From: Balneolaceae bacterium UBA1514
GTDB lineage: Bacteria; Bacteroidota; Rhodothermia; Balneolales; Balneolaceae
DNA length: 10,071 nucleotides
Reading direction: 5' to 3'
Assembly: GCA_002323515.1 (NCBI GenBank)
Contig: DCQQ01000036.1
Location: 31,708 to 41,778, forward strand
Shown: positions 1 through 6,023 of the stretch, one piece after another
How the letters are laid out: each line of letters starts with the position of its first letter
Position numbering within the stretch: position 1 is the stretch's first letter
Notes under the pieces: generated by a model
Database searches by the model: none
What the model was told of the DNA's origin: nothing
What the model saw: only the letters and a program-made list of their open reading frames with translations
Program-made: the position numbers and the translations under genes

Positions 1-2
1 AG

Positions 3-974
3 ATGAAATTAAATCTCTATCAAAAAACTGCTTTAAGCACCATATCAGCTACTCTATTTCTAATCATGGTGGGAGGAATAGTCCGAGCTGCGGGCGCTGG
101 ATTAGGTTGCCCTGATTGGCCAAAGTGCTATGGGTTATGGATACCTCCTATGCATGTGTCAGATCTGCCTTCACGGTTTGATGTAGACAGTTTCAATGCA
201 TTTAAAACATGGATCGAGTATTTGAATAGGCTAATAGGGGTGTTAGTTGGGTTTTTTATCGCCGCTAATTTTTTAACCTCCCTTAGATATCGTAGATCTA
301 AACCAAGTGTTACGATATCTTCTTTACTAGCATTGATTCTAGTATTGTTTCAAGCGTGGCTTGGTGGGCAGGTGGTGCGCTCTGGGCTCGCTTCAGGTAT
401 GATAACCCTACATATGCTACTGGCAATGATTATTGTAGGAGTACTGTTATATGCAAGTTTTAAGTCAAAAGAAAATTTTGTTGAATTGCAGATGAGTCAA
501 AAATCAAAACAACGATTTTTACAATTAGGTATCGGTATTGGTGTTTTAAGCATAATACAAATGGTACTTGGAACCCAGGTTCGTGAGTCTATTGACGTGG
601 TGAAAGTGGGGATGAGTTTGACAGACCGAAGTCTATGGATTGAGCAGTTAGGAATAGTCTATAAAATTCATAGAAGTTTCTCTTGGCTTTTACTTATTAC
701 AATAGCGCTGCTTTCTTATCGTGTTTATAGGTTTTCAAAGGATCAATCAGAAGCAAGTTACAGTGGTAAAAAAGGGTTTATTCTACTTGGCTATGCCATT
801 CCTATCGGGGTTATGTCTCAAGTTATGATTGGGATAGGCCTTCAATGGTTAGATATGCCTGGAGTATTGCAGGTACTTCACCTTCTCGGTGTGGCTTTAC
901 TCTTATCTGTCATTTTTATTTTTGTGCTTATTCTATCACAGCGTACTAGAGCTTTTGAAGAAGTTGGTTCATAA
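3..974 (+). CDS. ctaA: Heme A synthase (CtaA/COX15 family)
   Basis: This 323-residue integral membrane protein should oxidise the C8 methyl group of heme O to make heme A for aa3-type cytochrome oxidases. The N-terminus carries the family signature GLGCPDWPKC (residues 33-42), whose two cysteines, C36 and C42, match the external cysteine pair of CtaA. About eight hydrophobic segments are visible. Family histidines are seen at H137, H223 (followed by R224) and H293, each inside a hydrophobic segment. The first conserved site, usually Glu-x-x-His-Arg, reads E72-Y-L-N75-R76, so Asn stands where His is usual. Length is normal for the family. The ATG lies two bases from the window edge, so its upstream region is not visible, but the N-terminus aligns in type with complete homologues. 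The last 29 bases overlap the convergent MerR gene. The family call is secure; the symbol assumes it is the only copy. Confidence 0.93.
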   Translation: MKLNLYQKTALSTISATLFLIMVGGIVRAAGAGLGCPDWPKCYGLWIPPMHVSDLPSRFDVDSFNAFKTWIEYLNRLIGVLVGFFIAANFLTSLRYRRSKPSVTISSLLALILVLFQAWLGGQVVRSGLASGMITLHMLLAMIIVGVLLYASFKSKENFVELQMSQKSKQRFLQLGIGIGVLSIIQMVLGTQVRESIDVVKVGMSLTDRSLWIEQLGIVYKIHRSFSWLLLITIALLSYRVYRFSKDQSEASYSGKKGFILLGYAIPIGVMSQVMIGIGLQWLDMPGVLQVLHLLGVALLLSVIFIFVLILSQRTRAFEEVGS

Positions 975-1278
975 AAATTCTCACTTCCGTTAAATTCTTT
1001 CGCATCTCCGGGGTAAGTGCCGATTGAGTATGTAAGGCTTTGGTTGGATCCATACTTTTTAAGACTTTTTTTACTCCATCACTAGTAAACTTTTGGTCTT
1101 CAACCAACCCTTTGATCTTGAAGATAAGTGCTACATCTTCATCTGTATAGGCGCGATTTCCCGCGCTATTTTTTTTTGGTTTAAGCTCTTGGTATGTTTT
1201 TTCCCAATTTCTTAACACATGTGGGGGTAAGTTGGTTAGTGTACTTACCTCGCCCATAGAATAATACAATTTTTTCAT
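946..1278 (-). CDS. Small MerR-family transcriptional regulator
   Basis: The 110-residue protein starts with a MerR winged helix-turn-helix: helices over residues 8-27 (from GEVS to VLRNWE), a basic turn LKPKKNSAGNRAY (32-44) forming the wing, and the helix DEDVALIFKIKGLVEDQKF (47-65). Only about 40 residues follow and they contain no Cys cluster or recognisable ligand domain, so no inducer can be inferred. It probably binds DNA as a dimer through the short C-terminal helix (about 90-110). It is transcribed divergently from the glycosyltransferase at 1352 across 73 AT-rich bases, and its 3' end overlaps ctaA by 29 bases. The intergenic region has TACTTTTA, one base from the TAnnTTTG -7 consensus, with TTG 18 bases upstream, a possible promoter for this gene. 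The target is unknown; autoregulation or control of the divergent gene is only a guess. Confidence 0.88.
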   Translation of the reverse strand: MKKLYYSMGEVSTLTNLPPHVLRNWEKTYQELKPKKNSAGNRAYTDEDVALIFKIKGLVEDQKFTSDGVKKVLKSMDPTKALHTQSALTPEMRKNLTEVRIFMNQLLQKL

Positions 1279-1351
1279 AGCCTATATAAAGTGTATTTTA
1301 TAACTCTGTAAAAGTACGTTTTTTATTTTAGAATCAATAAAATCGTTTGTT

Positions 1352-2302
1352 GTGAACCCAGCTACCGAACATCAAGGTCTAGAACTTAGCATTGTAGTTC
1401 CTCTTTACAATGAAGAAGAATCACTTCCCGAATTAGTCGATCAAATAAAACGAGCATTGCCCTTTAGAAGCTTTGAACTCATCTTTGTGGACGATGGGTC
1501 AACGGACGCATCATGGAATATCATTGAGCAATTAGTTGAGGCTAATAACCAGATAAAGGGTATCTCACTGGGTGTAAACCAGGGCAAGAGTTACGCATTA
1601 CAGGCAGGTTTTAACGAGATTCAAGGGCAATATATCGTTACGATGGATGCTGATCTACAAGACGATCCAGCTGAAATAGAACAAATGATACGTACCTTGG
1701 AATCGGGTTATGATCTTGTTAGCGGTTGGAAGAAAGAACGATTTGACCCAGTAAGTAAAACCATACCATCTAAATTTTTTAATTGGGTTACACGAAGAGC
1801 TGCTGGCATCCATTTACATGACTTCAATTGTGGTTTGAAAGCCTATAGAGCAGATGTTTTAACTCACATTCAGTTGTATGGAGAATTACATCGATACATT
1901 CCTTTATTAGCGAAAAGAGCAGGTTTTGGACGAATTACAGAGCAAGTTGTCCAGCATAGAGCAAGGAAATATGGTACTACAAAATTTGGATTGTCCAGAT
2001 TTATCAACGGTTTTTTGGATTTGATAACCATTCTTTTTGTTCAGAAATATCTGCAAAAACCCATGCATTTCTTTGGAACCATTGGTATTTTAATGATGGC
2101 TGTTGGTTCTCTTATCAACCTTTACATGGCAGGAATTCGGATTTTTTATAATGCAGGAATAGGCAACCGACCTTTACTATTTCTCGGAATTTTGTTAATG
2201 GTTTTAGGTGTTCAATTCTTATCCACCGGTTTTTTAGGCGAGCTTATCAACAAGAATCACATTCACAATAGACAACCAATTATCAGGAAACGGAGTGAAT
2301 AA
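1352..2302 (+). CDS. Membrane-anchored family 2 glycosyltransferase (polyprenyl-phosphate sugar transferase type)
   Basis: The 316-residue protein has an N-terminal GT-A domain like dolichol-phosphate mannose synthase and the bacterial GtrB/ArnC group. Seen are the nucleotide-binding strand SIVVPLYNEEESLPEL (13-28), VDDGSTD (46-52), the metal-binding DADLQDDP (99-106), DFNCGLKAYR (157-166), HRYIP (180-184) and RKYGTTKFG (205-213). Two hydrophobic helices follow (about 237-263 and 273-297) and end in a basic cytoplasmic tail. Family knowledge suggests transfer of a sugar from a nucleotide donor to undecaprenyl phosphate at the inner membrane face, giving a donor for later glycosylation of surface polymers. 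The exact sugar cannot be read from sequence. The start is a GTG; no in-frame ATG lies near it and the first beta strand begins at residue 10, so the short leader fits. No obvious Shine-Dalgarno is present. It ends 26 bases from the convergent LacI gene. Confidence 0.9.
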   Translation: MNPATEHQGLELSIVVPLYNEEESLPELVDQIKRALPFRSFELIFVDDGSTDASWNIIEQLVEANNQIKGISLGVNQGKSYALQAGFNEIQGQYIVTMDADLQDDPAEIEQMIRTLESGYDLVSGWKKERFDPVSKTIPSKFFNWVTRRAAGIHLHDFNCGLKAYRADVLTHIQLYGELHRYIPLLAKRAGFGRITEQVVQHRARKYGTTKFGLSRFINGFLDLITILFVQKYLQKPMHFFGTIGILMMAVGSLINLYMAGIRIFYNAGIGNRPLLFLGILLMVLGVQFLSTGFLGELINKNHIHNRQPIIRKRSE

Positions 2303-2328
2303 GATACTACTACTGTGTTTGGTTTCGT

Positions 2329-3336
2329 CTACGCGACAGAATTTTTTCTGTGAAAAGAGACAGGGACTAAACTAAGGGTTGATCTCAAACGGTCCTTCTT
2401 TTCAATTATATCTAATATTGTTTGGATGCTAAGTCTTCCGAGCTCCTCAAAATCAGTTTTTATGGAACTAAGATTGGGTTGGAGTTGATAGCATACTGGT
2501 AAGTTATCATAGCCAATAATAGAAACATCACGTGGAATTTGTAACCCTGCGTTTGTAGCCGCGATACTAAAACCAGCAGCCATCAAATCATTACTAAAGA
2601 AAATTCCTTGCGGCTGTTGGATACTATGTTGAAAGGACTCAAAAGATTTGTATCCACTGTCAAAAGTGAAATCACCTTGAACATCCCAAACCACCTCTAG
2701 ATTATGGTGCATACAATAATCTTTGAACCCATTAGCACGAAAACTACTTTCTGCTTTACCCGAAGGTCCTTTTACAATACCCACTTTTTTCATGTTTCGC
2801 TGATCAAAACATTCAGCAGCAACAAAGCCCCCTGAGTACCCATCAAAGGTAATGGTCGGTAGGATAGGGTTTTCAATAAGGCCATTGGAGATAATAGGAA
2901 TGGAAATTTGAGCTTTATTTAAGTCTTCCAATAGCTTTTTATAATCTTTATGTTCCATTGTCGGCACAAAAAGTGCGATCCCATCTACTTGATGCTGAAT
3001 TCGAGCAGTAATAATATCAAATAGACTCTTCTCGTGTTGATTCGCACTAATCATGGATAAATTTACGTCTAACTTTGCAGCCGCATTGAAATATCCTGTA
3101 TAGGCCGAGGCATAAAATTCACCATGAGCCAGTTCCGAAATGAGAACGATATCCTTAGTACCATTGGAATACATAGGAATCTGGTTTTTGTTGAATGAAT
3201 ATTCCAATTCTTCAGCCACTTGTACAATTCTTCTTTGTACATCTAGGCTAATTTTATTGGTTCCATTTAATACTCTAGAGACGGTTGAAATAGAGTACCC
3301 AGTTTTCTCCGCAATGTGTTTTAGTGTAATTCTCAT
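2329..3336 (-). CDS. LacI-family transcriptional regulator
   Basis: This 335-residue protein has the standard LacI layout. The helix-turn-helix is at residues 4-25 (TLKHIAEKTGYSISTVSRVL then NG), the hinge region follows to about 60, and a periplasmic-binding-protein-like effector domain fills the rest. In the effector domain R200 in FRANGF and D250 in FFSND lie at the usual sugar-contact positions, and VSIIGYDNLP (271-280) is the typical late strand-loop. It should repress or activate sugar uptake or breakdown genes in response to a sugar ligand. The divergent neighbour, 148 bases away, is the start of a sugar-porter transporter, which makes it the likely original target; that gene is now cut short, so this regulator may have lost a local target or serve others. 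The effector sugar cannot be predicted. Length and motifs show no damage. Confidence 0.93.
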   Translation of the reverse strand: MRITLKHIAEKTGYSISTVSRVLNGTNKISLDVQRRIVQVAEELEYSFNKNQIPMYSNGTKDIVLISELAHGEFYASAYTGYFNAAAKLDVNLSMISANQHEKSLFDIITARIQHQVDGIALFVPTMEHKDYKKLLEDLNKAQISIPIISNGLIENPILPTITFDGYSGGFVAAECFDQRNMKKVGIVKGPSGKAESSFRANGFKDYCMHHNLEVVWDVQGDFTFDSGYKSFESFQHSIQQPQGIFFSNDLMAAGFSIAATNAGLQIPRDVSIIGYDNLPVCYQLQPNLSSIKTDFEELGRLSIQTILDIIEKKDRLRSTLSLVPVSFHRKNSVA

Positions 3337-3429
3337 ATCAAGTTAACATGAATTTAATTTACACATTTAATCAATATAATGGTATTTCTTAGTTTAATTA
3401 CTCATTCCAATTGCACCGATGTGAAGCAA

Positions 3430-3461
3430 CTCATGAGAATTATGTACATTTGAGTATGAGT
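3430..3461 (+). promoter_or_regulatory. Possible promoter and repressor-binding region of the truncated transporter
   Basis: TACATTTG (3445-3452) matches the Bacteroidota -7 consensus TAnnTTTG and lies 32 bases before the transporter ATG; no good TTTG is visible at -33. The perfect palindrome CTCATGAG (3430-3437) falls in the spacer upstream of this box. The hexamer ACTCAT occurs at 3400-3405 and 3429-3434 and inverted (ATGAGT) at 3456-3461. Such a layout would suit binding by the divergent LacI protein, but the site lacks the central CG of many LacI operators. This is inference from position and symmetry only. Confidence 0.3.
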
Positions 3462-3484
3462 GAAAAATACAAAATAGATTAGGT

Positions 3485-3717
3485 ATGCAGAATCGCTCCC
3501 CACTGTGCTACACATTTATCGTTTCAATAGGTGGCTTTTTGTTTGGATTTGATGCATCCGTGATTTCTGGTGCCATAGTTTATTTAGATACCTTATTCGA
3601 ACTATCCAGCTTATCTAAAGGCTGGATTGTAAGTGCCCTGGCTTTTTCCGCTATGTTTGCTATGTTGGGAGGAGGGGTGTTGAGTGATCGAGTAGGAAGA
3701 AAACATAGCGTAAAAAG
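3485..3717 (+). pseudogene. Truncated MFS sugar-porter transporter (N-terminal fragment)
   Basis: The first 77 codons encode the start of a sugar-porter (GLUT/XylE-like) major facilitator. They include transmembrane helix 1 with the family pattern GGFLFGFDASVISGAI (residues 16-31), helix 2 (about 47-65) and the loop motif GGGVLSDRVGRKHSVK (62-77), where D68-R-x-G-R-K is the conserved MFS motif A. Family members have roughly 450-500 residues and twelve helices. Here homology stops at the 3' end of the minus-strand tRNA-Glu (3718); the frame then runs antisense through that tRNA and into tRNA-His to a stop at 3821-3823. The product could not transport. The AGG just before the ATG and a TACATTTG box upstream suggest the front of the gene was once expressed, probably under the divergent LacI regulator. 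A deletion, a recombination at the tRNA end or an assembly join would each explain it. Confidence 0.85.
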
Positions 3718-3790
3718 TACCGCGTACGGGATTCGAACCCGTGCTACCGCCGTGAAAGGGCGGCGTCCTAGGCCTCTAGACGAACGCGGC
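3718..3790 (-). tRNA. tRNA-Glu(TTC), copy 1
   Basis: A full cloverleaf is present: acceptor GCCGCGT with ACGCGGT (first pair G-U), anticodon stem CCGCC/GGCGG around the loop CTTTCAC, which gives anticodon UUC, and T loop TTCGAAT. The discriminator is A and CCA is not encoded. It is the last gene of a minus-strand Cys-Glu-His-Glu unit. Five T residues follow one base after the discriminator, but there is no separate terminator hairpin, and the truncated transporter begins at once on the other side. It differs from copy 2 only at 3734 (T-loop G here, A there). Confidence 0.97.
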
Positions 3791-3804
3791 ATTTTTTCAT
3801 TTTG

Positions 3805-3879
3805 GGAGCCCGATGGGAATTGAACCCACGGCCTCCAGGGCCACAACCTGGCGCTCTAACCGACTGAGCTACGGGCTCC
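3805..3879 (-). tRNA. tRNA-His(GTG)
   Basis: The acceptor stem is GAGCCCG with CGGGCTC, preceded by an encoded G at position -1 that faces discriminator C73, the identity element of bacterial tRNA-His. The anticodon stem CCAGG/CCTGG encloses TTGTGGC, giving anticodon GUG. The T loop is TTCAATT. CCA is not encoded. It lies between the two tRNA-Glu copies, 8 bases after the upstream copy and 14 bases before the downstream copy in transcription order, so it is almost certainly processed from the same transcript. Confidence 0.97.
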
Positions 3880-3887
3880 ATAAATGG

Positions 3888-3960
3888 TACCGCGTACGGG
3901 ATTTGAACCCGTGCTACCGCCGTGAAAGGGCGGCGTCCTAGGCCTCTAGACGAACGCGGC
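3888..3960 (-). tRNA. tRNA-Glu(TTC), copy 2
   Basis: The cloverleaf and anticodon UUC are the same as in the other tRNA-Glu, with one difference: the T loop reads TTCAAAT. Both bases are purines at that position, so function should be unaffected. The discriminator is A and CCA is not encoded. It lies 35 bases downstream of tRNA-Cys and 8 bases upstream of tRNA-His in the same minus-strand unit. Confidence 0.97.
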
Positions 3961-3995
3961 AGGTCATTAAATCAAACAATTAAAGAAAGTATGTG

Positions 3996-4066
3996 AGGCG
4001 ACAGGCGGATTCGAACCGCCGTAGAAGGTTTTGCAGACCTCTGCCTAGCCACTCGGCCATGTCGCC
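3996..4066 (-). tRNA. tRNA-Cys(GCA)
   Basis: The acceptor stem is GGCGACA with TGTCGCC and the discriminator is U, the cysteine identity base. The anticodon loop CTGCAAA gives GCA. The T arm GGCGG-TTCGAAT-CCGCC is perfect. At 71 bases the gene is short, with a compact variable loop, as usual for Cys. It is the first gene of the Cys-Glu-His-Glu unit. CCA is not encoded. Confidence 0.97.
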
Positions 4067-4125
4067 ATTTACAGTAGGTAGTCGCCTTAGGCGCCACAGA
4101 GTACATTCATTAATTTCAAAGATTT

Positions 4126-4156
4126 CAAAAATACGAGATAATCCTGCTATTGTAAA
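4126..4156 (-). promoter_or_regulatory. Candidate promoter of the Cys-Glu-His-Glu tRNA unit
   Basis: On the minus strand TATTTTTG (4126-4133) matches TAnnTTTG fully, and TTTA (4153-4156) sits 19 bases upstream, one base from the -33 TTTG. A start near 4119 would give a leader of about 50 bases before tRNA-Cys. That leader contains a small GC hairpin, CGCC-TTA-GGCG (4083-4093), followed by GGCGAC, the same six bases that begin tRNA-Cys. The inverted repeat TATTGT-AA-ACAATA (4148-4161) overlaps the -33 side. Confidence 0.5.
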
Positions 4157-4356
4157 CAATAAAGTTTAAAATTTTAAAAGATTGGAATCGGTAAATATGA
4201 AGGTGCAGAGGAAACCTTAAAGCTAGTAGATAAGTAAAGTAATAATGGTAGACTTAAATCTACCTTAGACTGGGAGACAACCCAGAAGTTATTGAAGGAA
4301 CAGATAAGTAAGAATTGAGAGTAATTGTTATACCATAGTTTTACCTTTGAAAAGGT

Positions 4357-4396
4357 AAAAAAAGCCAAGTAATTGTTAACATGCTACTTAGCTTTT
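4357..4396 (-). terminator. Intrinsic terminator after tRNA-Arg
   Basis: Read on the minus strand, AAAGCTAAGTA (4385-4395) pairs with TACTTGGCTTT (4361-4371) over 11 pairs including one U-G, followed by a run of U that continues to 4357. It begins about 10 bases past the tRNA-Arg 3' end. On the plus strand the same stem has a C-A mismatch and a looser tail (TTTTATTATTT), so it favours minus-strand transcription but might work both ways. Confidence 0.8.
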
Positions 4397-4404
4397 ATTA
4401 TTTG

Positions 4405-4478
4405 TACGCCCATCAGGACTCGAACCTGAAACCTATTGCTTAGAAGGCAATTGCTCTATCCAGTTGAGCTATGGGCGC
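4405..4478 (-). tRNA. tRNA-Arg(TCT)
   Basis: The acceptor stem is GCGCCCA with TGGGCGT (first pair G-U) and the discriminator is A. The anticodon stem ATTGC/GCAAT encloses CTTCTAA, giving UCU, which reads AGA/AGG codons. The T loop is TTCGAGT. CCA is not encoded. It lies 26 bases downstream of tRNA-Pro and directly before the terminator, forming a two-gene unit. Confidence 0.97.
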
Positions 4479-4504
4479 ATACTCATAGAAGAGATGATTA
4501 AAAG

Positions 4505-4578
4505 TCGGGGAGACAGGATTTGAACCTGCGACCCTTCGCTCCCAAAGCGAATGCGCTACCGGACTGCGCCACTCCCCG
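4505..4578 (-). tRNA. tRNA-Pro(TGG)
   Basis: The acceptor stem is CGGGGAG with CTCCCCG; a C at position 1 and discriminator A are usual for bacterial tRNA-Pro. The anticodon stem TTCGC/GCGAA encloses TTTGGGA, giving UGG. The T loop is TTCAAAT. CCA is not encoded. It is the first gene of the Pro-Arg unit, about 14 bases after the -7 promoter box. Confidence 0.97.
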
Positions 4579-4591
4579 ATTAATCAAACAC

Positions 4592-4624
4592 CAAAGATAC
4601 TGCAATATTTACTCTGATGACAAG
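4592..4624 (-). promoter_or_regulatory. Candidate promoter of the Pro-Arg tRNA unit
   Basis: On the minus strand TATCTTTG (4592-4599) is an exact TAnnTTTG -7 box. CTTG (4621-4624) stands 21 bases upstream, within the 19-21 base spacing known for Bacteroidota promoters. The predicted start is only a few bases before tRNA-Pro. The upstream glycosyltransferase ends at 4724 without a clear terminator, so some read-through is also possible. Confidence 0.6.
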
Positions 4625-4723
4625 CTAAATATGAAATTTATTTAAAGGCATAAAGATAGGTACAACAAGCGGCCTATTTATAACTCAAAAGGTTTTAGTT
4701 GCAACGCTTAGGCTAACAGGTGG

Positions 4724-6019
4724 CTAATTTTTGAGTATTGCTTGAACATAATTCGTCCAGCTCATCTTTTCTGCAGCTTTGCGAACATGTTTCCGTTCAA
4801 TAGGCTGGTCAATCGATTTGAGCATTATTTGAGCCATTGATTCAGTATTGGCAGCATCGGCTAAGTATCCGTTGTATCCATCTTTAATAGTCTCTGGAAA
4901 GTGTCCAACATGGGTGGCTAAAATGGGTAATTCAAAATTGTAGGTGAGTGATTCAACGCCAGAAGGCGTGGCTGTTTCATAAAATAATATACTTGAATCA
5001 GCCACTTGGAAATACTTGTGAACATCTTCGTTAGGGATGAAGGTGTTTATTACGACAGTCCGGTCTTCAATACTTAAGGCTTTTATACGTTCAAGCGGTC
5101 TGTAATTCCGCTCATCAGAACCCTTTGATAAAAGTATCCTTTTAAGGCCAATAAACAGAACATTTTTCAGTTTGGTTGTCCATTTGTTAGGATCTAAGGT
5201 CGTCCAAAATTCCTCCCCACAAATCAAGAAGCTCACATCATCCCGTGACTTTACTACTTCTGAGAACGCTTCAATGGCCATGTGTAAGCCTTTATATTTC
5301 CGGATAAAGCCAAAAAACAAAAATACATGTTTATTTAGCCCGAATTCTTTTTTAAATGCCTCGACATTAAATGTTGGGTCAGGGACATATAAGTCATACA
5401 CTGGATGATACAATTTAATGACCGTTTTCCCAGGATTGGATTTTTTTGCTGTTTCAGTATCATCCCCAACGCGTTCACCTGATTCATTTACATTAAAGCG
5501 TTGATTGGGATAAAGTGATTTAAGTTCATCAATCGTTTTATATGAGTGGGTCAGGTAGGTATTAGCAGGCTTAATGCCATATTGCGTACATAGATCATCT
5601 ATTTTGCTTCCCTCTTTTTGCTGAACAAAATGTAGGTCAAAGATAATTTCTGCGGAACTCATCTCAGAGAGTTTGCGGGCGATGACCCCCATCGGTAGCC
5701 CCTGAATAGCAATAGCCCATTGGAAGATCACCTTATCAGGCTTTATGCCTGCGATGAACTTTGCGGTTTGTAACCAACTAAAAGGGTTATTGTAATTCGT
5801 TAGATAGTGAATCTTAATACTACTATCCTCCATGAAACCAATTTTTGAGCTAGTATCCTCGAACTTTCGTGGTATAATTGAGGGATACTGTTGGGTCCAC
5901 GATACAATATGAATTTCATGGTCGGTCTCTGCATCCAATGTTTTAGCTAAAGAAGTATTGTAATTAGCAATACCACCTTTAAACCTCGGACCGGGACCAA
6001 AGCATACAATTCTACCCAT
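4724..6019 (-). CDS. Family 4 (GT-B) glycosyltransferase
   Basis: From the chosen start the protein has 431 residues. The N-terminal Rossmann half opens with GRIVCFGPGPRFKGGIANY (2-20), where the glycine-rich loop and GGIANY are typical of GT4 acceptor domains. The donor half has FFGFIRKYKGL (235-245), LICGEE (265-270) and a late region ATPSGVES...FPET (350-377), in which E356 and E376 occupy the usual EX7E-like donor-binding zone. It should transfer a sugar from a nucleotide donor to a growing surface glycan in the cytoplasm; no membrane segment is evident. Two hydrophilic insertions (about 172-199 and 272-322) are larger than in a minimal GT4. An in-frame ATG at 6058 would add 13 residues inside the epimerase gene; I prefer 6019 because the motif begins there and it sits four bases after the epimerase stop, suggesting translational coupling. 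Donor and acceptor are unknown. Confidence 0.87.
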   Translation of the reverse strand: MGRIVCFGPGPRFKGGIANYNTSLAKTLDAETDHEIHIVSWTQQYPSIIPRKFEDTSSKIGFMEDSSIKIHYLTNYNNPFSWLQTAKFIAGIKPDKVIFQWAIAIQGLPMGVIARKLSEMSSAEIIFDLHFVQQKEGSKIDDLCTQYGIKPANTYLTHSYKTIDELKSLYPNQRFNVNESGERVGDDTETAKKSNPGKTVIKLYHPVYDLYVPDPTFNVEAFKKEFGLNKHVFLFFGFIRKYKGLHMAIEAFSEVVKSRDDVSFLICGEEFWTTLDPNKWTTKLKNVLFIGLKRILLSKGSDERNYRPLERIKALSIEDRTVVINTFIPNEDVHKYFQVADSSILFYETATPSGVESLTYNFELPILATHVGHFPETIKDGYNGYLADAANTESMAQIMLKSIDQPIERKHVRKAAEKMSWTNYVQAILKN

Positions 6020-6023
6020 TGTA

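Larger units (their letters stand above)
3717..3961. repeat. 75-bp direct repeat carrying both tRNA-Glu genes
   Basis: Positions 3717-3791 and 3887-3961 are identical except for c at 3734 against t at 3904. Identity stops one base outside each tRNA gene, and the two copies flank tRNA-His. This suggests a recent duplication or gene conversion limited to the tRNA itself. Confidence 0.9.
4067..4404. other. Intergenic interval between the two tRNA units, hairpin-rich, no convincing protein gene
   Basis: This 338-base stretch carries the tRNA-Cys promoter at one end and the tRNA-Arg terminator at the other. Between them are hairpins AAGGT/ACCTT (4200-4218), GGTAGA/TCTACC (4247-4264), CTGGG/CCCAG (4270-4285) and TTTTACCTTT/AAAGGTAAAA (4339-4360). 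Short direct repeats are AGATAAGTAA (4228-4237, 4302-4311) and AGTAATTGTTA (4320-4330, 4368-4378). The hairpin loops and much of the linker sequence are rich in A and G when read on the plus strand, as in many structured RNAs, so a plus-strand small RNA ending at the shared terminator is possible. I recognise no known RNA family in it and see no clear plus-strand promoter. Confidence 0.4.

Noticed and set aside
2336..2351. Inverted repeat ACAGAA-TTTT-TTCTGT as a terminator between the GT2 and LacI genes
   Set aside because: It lies inside the LacI coding end, has a short AT-rich stem and no U-tract after it on either strand.
3718..3823. The last part of the transporter frame as genuine coding sequence
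   Set aside because: These codons are the antisense of tRNA-Glu and the start of tRNA-His, so they are accidental read-through of the truncated gene.
3580..3846. Minus-strand open frame of 88 codons across tRNA-His, tRNA-Glu and the transporter fragment
   Set aside because: It is translated from tRNA sequence and the antisense of the transporter; no protein-like pattern.
4174..4368. Minus-strand open frame of 64 codons between the tRNA units
   Set aside because: It starts inside the terminator U-tract of tRNA-Arg, runs through several hairpins, is of low complexity and has no recognisable domain.
3700..4600. Integrated mobile element or CRISPR array around the tRNA cluster
   Set aside because: No integrase, transposase, att-sized second repeat or regularly spaced repeats are present; only the cut transporter hints at past recombination.
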